Shown here piece by piece: positions 59,295 to 64,000 of a stretch of DNA of 64,000 nt. Below the pieces are notes generated by a model that saw only the letters and a list, made by a program, of their open reading frames with translations, searched no databases and had not been told where the DNA came from. Position 1 is the first letter of the stretch, and the number at the start of each line of letters is the position of its first letter. The stretch covers positions 231,463 through 295,462 of the forward strand of contig CAJXGN010000004.1 in NCBI GenBank assembly GCA_913053875.1, given 5' to 3'. A program made the translations under genes and the position numbers. The stretch is from an uncultured Agromyces sp. (lineage in GTDB: Bacteria > Actinomycetota > Actinomycetes > Actinomycetales > Microbacteriaceae).

Positions 59295-59393
59295 GGGTTC
59301 AGCGTACGTCGTGGCGTGCGGCCCGGCGAGGGCCGGGGCTCGGCGCGGCCTGCCCGGCCCGGCGCCGGCCCGGCGAGGAGTAGCGTCGGAGCC

Positions 59394-59813
59394 ATGACGC
59401 AGGGGGAGAGCGGAACGGGGCGCGTGCGACAGCTGCGGCTGGTCGTCGAGGCCGAGGACTTCGAGGCCGCGCTCGCGTTCTACCGCGACGTGCTGGGCAT
59501 GCCCGAACAGGAGGCGTACGAGGCCGACGGCGGCGCGAGGGTCGTGATCCTCGACGCGGGGCGCGCCACGCTCGAGCTCGCGAACCCGGCGCAGACGCGC
59601 ATGATCGACGACGTCGAGGTGGGCCGGAAGGTGGCCGGGCACCTGCGCGTCGCCTTCGAGGTGTCGGATGCCGCTGAGGTGGCATCCGACCTCGCAGACG
59701 CCGGTGCGACCGTCGTGGCCCCGCCGACCGAGACGCCGTGGCGCTCGCTGAACGCGCGGTTCGACGGCCCGGCCGGGCTGCACCTCACGGTGTTCCAGGA
59801 GCTCGACGACTGA
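59394..59813 (+). CDS. VOC family protein
   Basis: A 139-residue VOC protein: RLVVEAEDFEAALAFYRDVL, then VVILDAGRATLELAN and RFDGPAGLHLTVFQELDD at the end. The Glu in TLEL and residues in LHLTVF are at metal-ligand positions. ATG at 59394 is 7 bases after TAGCGT (59381-59386). It diverges from the oligopeptidase gene. Role unknown. Confidence 0.85.
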   Translation: MTQGESGTGRVRQLRLVVEAEDFEAALAFYRDVLGMPEQEAYEADGGARVVILDAGRATLELANPAQTRMIDDVEVGRKVAGHLRVAFEVSDAAEVASDLADAGATVVAPPTETPWRSLNARFDGPAGLHLTVFQELDD

Positions 59814-59840
59814 GGCGCCGGGCCCGCGCCGCGGCTCGGG

Positions 59841-60524
59841 TCAGCCGAGCAGGCGCGCGCGCAGCTGGTCGATCGAGTGCACGACCGCCATGGCCTCGCC
59901 GGCCTCGAGCGGCGAGCCGTAGCCCCACTCGACCATGATCGTCGGCACGTCGTTCACGGCCGCGCCGAGCGCGTCGTAGCCGCGGTCGCCGACCATGACG
60001 GGGTTCGACACGTCGACGCCCCGCTCGCGCAGGCGGCGCAGCGCCTCGGCGACGATGTCGCTCTTCGCGGAGCGCGTCTCGTCCTCGCTCGCGCCCACGA
60101 TCACGTCGAAGTGCTGGGCCAGGCCGTGGTGCTCGAGGATCTTCGTGGCCAGCAGCTCGGGCTTGCTCGTGGCCAGCGAGAGCGGGATGTCGCTCATGCC
60201 GAGCGCCTCGATCAGGCCCGCCATGCCGGGGAACACGGGTGCGTGCAGCGCATGGTTCGCGTAGTGCTCGCGGTAGACGTCGATCGCGTGCATCGTCTCG
60301 TCGTCGTTGAAGCCGCCGTGCATGCGCATGGTGTCGGTGAGGGGAGGGCCGACGAACAGGGTGAGCTCGTCGTCGTTCGGCACGGGGAGGCCGAGCGTGG
60401 TGAAGGTGTGCTTCAGCGAGTCGATGATGCCCGGCGCCGAGTCGGTGACGGTGCCGTCGAGGTCGAGGAGCACGGCCGACCAGCTTCGGGTCGCGGTCGG
60501 CGTGGGGGAGATGGATTCGGACAC
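59841..60524 (-). CDS. HAD-family phosphoglycolate-phosphatase-like hydrolase
   Basis: A 227-residue HAD protein. AVLLDLDGTVTDSAPGI gives the nucleophile, LSLATSKPE is motif II, SAKSDIVAEAL contains the motif III Lys, and MVGDRGYDALGA is motif IV. The helical cap is of the Gph/PGP type that acts on phosphoglycolate or similar small phosphates. GTG at 60524 lies 7 bases after TACCAT (60532-60537), so it is leaderless. Confidence 0.85.
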   Translation of the reverse strand: MSESISPTPTATRSWSAVLLDLDGTVTDSAPGIIDSLKHTFTTLGLPVPNDDELTLFVGPPLTDTMRMHGGFNDDETMHAIDVYREHYANHALHAPVFPGMAGLIEALGMSDIPLSLATSKPELLATKILEHHGLAQHFDVIVGASEDETRSAKSDIVAEALRRLRERGVDVSNPVMVGDRGYDALGAAVNDVPTIMVEWGYGSPLEAGEAMAVVHSIDQLRARLLG

Positions 60525-60598
60525 GGCGGCAATGGTACGCCTCCGGGCTGGAAACGCTCTCACCGCGTTCGGGGGGTACCCCGCGGCTCTCGGGCGGC

Positions 60599-61294
60599 TC
60601 AGAAGAGCGTCGGCCGCCCGCTGTCGATGCCCTTCATGGCGTCGTAGTCGAGCACGACGCAGCGGATGCCGCGGTCCTCGGCGAGCGTGCGCGCCTGCGG
60701 CTTGATCTCCTGCGCGGCGAACACGCCCTGCACCGGGGCGAGCAGCGGGTCGCGGTTCATCAGCTCGAGGTAGCGGGTGAGCTGCTCGACGCCGTCGATG
60801 TCGCCGCGGCGCTTCAGCTCGACGGCGACCGATGCGCCCGAGGCATCCGTCGCCAGGATGTCGACCGGCCCGATCGCGGTCATGTACTCGCGGCGCACGA
60901 GGCGGTAGCCGTCGCCGAGGAGGTCGATCTGCTCGGCGAGGAGTGCCTGGAGGTGCGACTCGACGCCGTCCTTCTGCAGGCCCGGGTCGACGCCGAGCTC
61001 GTGCGCGGAGTCGTGCAGCACCTCGTGCACCGACACGATCAGCTGGTCCTCGGTCTTCGCGTGGGTCACGCGCCAGCGCTCGGTGATGCCCGCTGCGGCC
61101 TGCTCGTCGTCGGGCGCTTCGACCGCGAGCGAGCACGGCGGGCTCATCCAGTTCAGCGGCTTGTAGCTGCCGCCGTCGGAGTGCACGAGCACGCTGCCGT
61201 CGGCCTTCAGCACGAGCAGCCGGGTGGCGAGCGGCAGGTGCGCCGAGAGGCGGCCGGCGTAGTCGACGGAGCAGTGGGCGATGACGAGGCGCAC
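60599..61294 (-). CDS. nucS: Mismatch-specific endonuclease NucS
   Basis: A 231-residue nuclease. [20 protein letters not shown] starts the N-terminal DNA-binding domain, [11 protein letters not shown] follows, and the C-terminal RecB-like nuclease core has [20 protein letters not shown] with the catalytic Asp, Glu and Lys, then [12 protein letters not shown]. In actinobacteria NucS replaces MutS/MutL for mismatch repair. GTG at 61294 lies 6 bases after TAGAAT (61301-61306), a near-ideal -10 for a leaderless message. Confidence 0.93.
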   Translation of the reverse strand: MRLVIAHCSVDYAGRLSAHLPLATRLLVLKADGSVLVHSDGGSYKPLNWMSPPCSLAVEAPDDEQAAAGITERWRVTHAKTEDQLIVSVHEVLHDSAHELGVDPGLQKDGVESHLQALLAEQIDLLGDGYRLVRREYMTAIGPVDILATDASGASVAVELKRRGDIDGVEQLTRYLELMNRDPLLAPVQGVFAAQEIKPQARTLAEDRGIRCVVLDYDAMKGIDSGRPTLF

Positions 61295-61332
61295 CGTGCG
61301 ATTCTACGTGCCGGTGACGGATGCCTCTGGGC

Positions 61333-62616
61333 TCACGCGTCGACGGTACGAGAGCGCTCGCGCGCGGCCGGCGCCGCGAGCCCCGACAGCACCATGAGGC
61401 CGAGCACGACCAGCAGTCCGTTCAGGATGCCGAACGCCTCGCCGAGGAACCCGATCAGCGGCGGGCCGACGAGGAACGCCATGTAGCCGATGATCGCGAC
61501 GGCGCTCACGCGGGCGGCCGACTGCGTCGGGTGGTCGGCTGCGGCCGACATGCCGACGGGGAAGCCGAGCGACGCGCCGAGGCCCCAGAGCACGGCGCCG
61601 GCCACGAGCATCCACGTCTCGGTGCCGAAGATGAACAGCGCGAGGCCCGAGACGGCGATGACCGCGAGCGAACGCAGCACGGGCACGCGGCCGAACCGGT
61701 CGAGCACCGGCCCGCCGAGCACGCGGCCCGCGGTCATGGCGACCATGAACGCGGTGAGCATGAGCGCGCCGGCGGTCTCGTCGAAGCCGTGGCCGTCGAC
61801 GGTCGCGATGGCGATCCAGTCGTTCGCCGACCCCTCGGCGAACGCCATGCCGAGCACGACCACGCCGATGAGGAGCAGCCGCGGGTCGCCCCAGACGGTG
61901 AGCCCCGCGCGCAGGCGCGCCGACCAGGGCTGGCGGCCGGAGGCATCCGCCGTCTCACCGTCGACGTGCGGGGCCGGGTCGCCGACCTCGTCGCGCCGGG
62001 GCACGAACCGGATCGCGACGAGCACGCCGCCGATCACGACGACGGCGACCGCGCCGAGATGCACGACCACGGGTGTGCCGACCGCGGTGAGCGCCGCCGC
62101 GAGCCCGGCGCCGGCGACCGTGCCGAAGCTGAAGAACGCGTGCATGAGCGGCATGATCGTGCGGCCGATCTCGCGCTCGGCCTCGGCCGCGTCGACGTTC
62201 ATCATCACGTCGAGCGCGCCGTTGCCGAGGCCGAAGAGGGCCAGGCCGATGACGACGAGCGGCAGGGCGCCGAACACGCTCGAACCTGCGCCGATCGCAA
62301 CGAGGCCGAGGGCGGCGGTCGTGAGCGCGGTGACCATGCCGGCACGGGCGCCGAGGCGCGCGAGCACCGGCGGCGCGGCGATGAGCCCGACGACGGATGC
62401 CCCGGAGCCGGCGAGCAGCACCAGTCCGACCGAGGCGGTGGAGAGGCTCACGTCGTCGCGGATCGCGGGGAGCCGCGCGACCCACGCGGCGAGCCCGAAG
62501 CCCGAGAGGAAGAACACCGCGAAGACCGCATTGCGCCATGCGGCGAGTTCGCGACGGTCGCGCGCGCTCGACGACGGCACGTGGGTCGGCTGGGTCTGCG
62601 GGGCGGGGCTGGTCAT
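61333..62616 (-). CDS. MFS transporter (YbjJ-like)
   Basis: A 427-residue protein with twelve spans. FGLAAWVARLPAIRDDVSLS at span 1 and GLGNGALDVMMNVDAAEAER after span 4 are typical of the YbjJ/FucP-like MFS group. A cytosolic loop of about 30 residues splits the two halves. It diverges from a LacI gene with a perfect palindrome between, which suggests a carbohydrate-related substrate and repression by LacI. Substrate unknown. Confidence 0.85.
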   Translation of the reverse strand: MTSPAPQTQPTHVPSSSARDRRELAAWRNAVFAVFFLSGFGLAAWVARLPAIRDDVSLSTASVGLVLLAGSGASVVGLIAAPPVLARLGARAGMVTALTTAALGLVAIGAGSSVFGALPLVVIGLALFGLGNGALDVMMNVDAAEAEREIGRTIMPLMHAFFSFGTVAGAGLAAALTAVGTPVVVHLGAVAVVVIGGVLVAIRFVPRRDEVGDPAPHVDGETADASGRQPWSARLRAGLTVWGDPRLLLIGVVVLGMAFAEGSANDWIAIATVDGHGFDETAGALMLTAFMVAMTAGRVLGGPVLDRFGRVPVLRSLAVIAVSGLALFIFGTETWMLVAGAVLWGLGASLGFPVGMSAAADHPTQSAARVSAVAIIGYMAFLVGPPLIGFLGEAFGILNGLLVVLGLMVLSGLAAPAARERSRTVDA

Positions 62617-62655
62617 CGAATCTCGCTGGAGTGGGGATGGTTCGCCCCGAGCGGG

Positions 62656-62683
62656 GTCGAATCGATTCGACTAGACTACCCTG
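62656..62683. promoter_or_regulatory. Perfect 16-bp LacI-type operator between divergent MFS and lacI-family genes
   Basis: GTCGAATCGATTCGAC (62656-62671) is self-complementary, with the central CG common in LacI-family operators. TAGACT at 62672-62677 on the plus strand and its overlapping minus-strand counterpart TAGTCT are candidate -10 boxes for the two genes. A repressor bound here would cover both promoters. Confidence 0.72.
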
Positions 62684-62736
62684 TGCACGGAGAACGGGAC
62701 AAGCGCCCGTCTCGCCAGCCCCCACCCGAGGATCGC

Positions 62737-63810
62737 ATGCCCACCGACGCCACCACCGCCGAGCCGGCCACGCGCTGCACGCTCGCCGACGTCGCCGCGC
62801 GCGCCGGGGTCTCCGCGTCCACAGCCTCGCTCGCGTTCTCGGGCTCCGGCCCCGTGTCGGATGCCACGAAGGAGCGCGTGCTCACCGCCGCATCCGAACT
62901 CGGCTACGCCGGACCCGACCCCCGCGCCCGCTCGCTGCGACGCGGCCGCTCGGGCATCGTCGGCGTCGTGCTCGAGGAGCGCGTGCGCTCGGCGTTCCTC
63001 GATCCCGTGAAGATCCAGATGCTCGACGGCATCTCCGACGCCATCGCGCCGCTCGGCGCCGGCGTGCTGCTGCTCACCGAGACCGGGCGCGGCGCCGATG
63101 CCGTGTCGATCGAGGACGCCCCGCTCGACGCGGTCGTGCTCATCGGGTGCAGCCCGCGCCTCGGCGAGTCGGTCGAGGTGCTGCGGCGGCGGGGCATCCC
63201 GGCCGTCGCGATCGAGGGCGACCCGGGCGACGACGTCGTCGAGATCGGCATCGACAACCGCGAAGCGACCCGCGCCGGCGCGGAGTACCTGCGGTCGCTG
63301 GGGCACACGAGTGTCGCGATCGTGACGCTGCCGTTCGACGCCGCCCGCACGCGCGGACCGCTCACCGCCGACCTGGAGCACGCCGGTACGGCCGACACCG
63401 CGAGCGAGCGGCTGCGCGGCGCGCGCGACGTGTTCCCGTCGATCGGCGGGCGCGTGGCCGGCGGGTCGTCGATCGAGGAGGGGCTCGAGGCCGCGCGCGA
63501 GCTGCTGCGCGACCCGGCCGGTCGCCCGACCGCGGTCATCGCGCAGAGCGACCTGCTCGCGGCCGGCGTGATCCGCGCCGCCGAGGAGCTCGGCATCCGC
63601 GTGCCCGAGGAGCTCAGCGTGCTCGGCTTCGACGGCATCCGCCCCGACGGGCTACAGGCCGACCTCACCACGCTGGTGCAGCCGTCGGTCGCGAAGGGCC
63701 GCGCCGCCGGCGAGGCGGTCGTGCGCATGCTCGCGGGCGAGCGCCCCGAGTCGGTGCGCTTCACGAGCGAGCTGCACGTCGGCGACACGACGGCGCCGCC
63801 GCGCGCCTGA
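62737..63810 (+). CDS. LacI-family transcriptional regulator
   Basis: A 357-residue regulator. The N-terminal HTH TLADVAARAGVSASTASLAF and hinge region are followed by a periplasmic-binding-like sensory domain with DNREATRAGAEYLRSLGHTS and FDGIRPDGLQADLTTLVQP. It likely binds a sugar or nucleoside ligand and controls itself and the divergent MFS gene. ATG at 62737 follows GAGGA. Confidence 0.88.
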   Translation: MPTDATTAEPATRCTLADVAARAGVSASTASLAFSGSGPVSDATKERVLTAASELGYAGPDPRARSLRRGRSGIVGVVLEERVRSAFLDPVKIQMLDGISDAIAPLGAGVLLLTETGRGADAVSIEDAPLDAVVLIGCSPRLGESVEVLRRRGIPAVAIEGDPGDDVVEIGIDNREATRAGAEYLRSLGHTSVAIVTLPFDAARTRGPLTADLEHAGTADTASERLRGARDVFPSIGGRVAGGSSIEEGLEAARELLRDPAGRPTAVIAQSDLLAAGVIRAAEELGIRVPEELSVLGFDGIRPDGLQADLTTLVQPSVAKGRAAGEAVVRMLAGERPESVRFTSELHVGDTTAPPRA

Positions 63811-63887
63811 CGTGCGCCGCCGCCTCGGGCGCCGTCGGCTGCCGCGCCGACCGCGTGAGACGCGGGCCCGAGGGCATCCGCTCGACC

Positions 63888-64000
63888 GCCCTGCCGTGCG
63901 CTCGCGTAGCGAAAACATGCAGATCTGACAGTGATGATGGTGGTGGGAGCCCCGCAGCGGTCGTCCTGACTCAGGTTCTGACTGACTTTGGGTCTTGCAC
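63888..64000. other. End-of-window stretch with altered composition
   Basis: The last ~110 bases switch from typical high-GC coding-like sequence to a mixed one with AAAAC, GATGATGGTGGTGGG and GACTCAGGTTCTGACTGACTTT. No frame, tRNA or hairpin explains it. It may be the edge of a mobile element or another gene class beyond the window. Confidence 0.3.

Noticed and set aside
57006..59393. Long plus-strand frame joined to the VOC protein
   Set aside because: The first 2.4 kb are antisense to oligopeptidase B. Only the part from the ATG at 59394 has VOC motifs and a promoter.

Overview
The window is very GC-rich, densely coded actinobacterial chromosome. Gene content points to a Microbacteriaceae-like organism, possibly near Agromyces: an FhaA gene beside a tRNA-Leu, a mycothiol-dependent maleylpyruvate isomerase-like enzyme, NucS mismatch endonuclease, an MpaB/DUF2236 protein, a DUF2510 protein, and many genes that appear leaderless (TANNNT box about 6 bases before the start codon). 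Family names are from recognised motifs only; no database search was possible.

Layout. 1-4.1 kb: truncated fhaA, then a GH65 phosphorylase / beta-phosphoglucomutase pair, and tRNA-Leu(CAG). 4.1-10.8 kb: an AraC regulator diverges from an aldehyde dehydrogenase and a complete CUT2/ribose-type ABC importer; two direct 16-bp repeats abut the dehydrogenase promoter. 10.8-16.6 kb: a GT-C-like membrane protein, a TetR regulator with a palindromic operator, and a large secreted GH78 alpha-L-rhamnosidase. 16.8-22.2 kb: a NarL-type response regulator, a membrane histidine kinase and a third membrane protein in a translationally coupled unit, a DUF1992 protein and a HAD phosphatase. 22.2-31.5 kb: an MMPL exporter with its divergent TetR, a short-chain dehydrogenase with its divergent TetR, a siderophore-interacting flavoprotein, a stand-alone LigD-type polymerase domain, a metallo-beta-lactamase-fold hydrolase and a Tat-exported small protein. 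31.5-34.4 kb: small genes including a 31-residue membrane peptide outside normal ORF cut-offs, DUF6457 and a MobA-like enzyme.

34.5-46.5 kb is the most coherent block: assimilatory nitrate reduction. NarK imports nitrate; NasC with the flavoprotein NasB reduces it to nitrite; NirB with a NirD domain reduces nitrite to ammonium; a SUMT and a ferrochelatase domain make siroheme; a HemD-winged-helix protein of the NnaR type is the likely regulator. NirD is fused to the ferrochelatase, and the SUMT carries a remnant of a dehydrogenase domain. Two copies of a related inverted-repeat element of about 140-150 bp lie exactly at the two ends of this cluster.

46.6-64 kb is housekeeping and accessory single genes: VOC/AraC pair, DUF1294 and EamA with divergent promoters packed in 44 bp, DUF2087 and MDMPI, leucyl aminopeptidase, SLC13 transporter, MpaB, AI-2E transporter, oligopeptidase B, VOC protein, HAD phosphatase, NucS, and an MFS/LacI divergent pair around a perfect 16-bp palindrome. 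The last ~110 bases change in composition and may be the edge of another element. No rRNA, CRISPR array, phage or recognisable transposase gene was seen.
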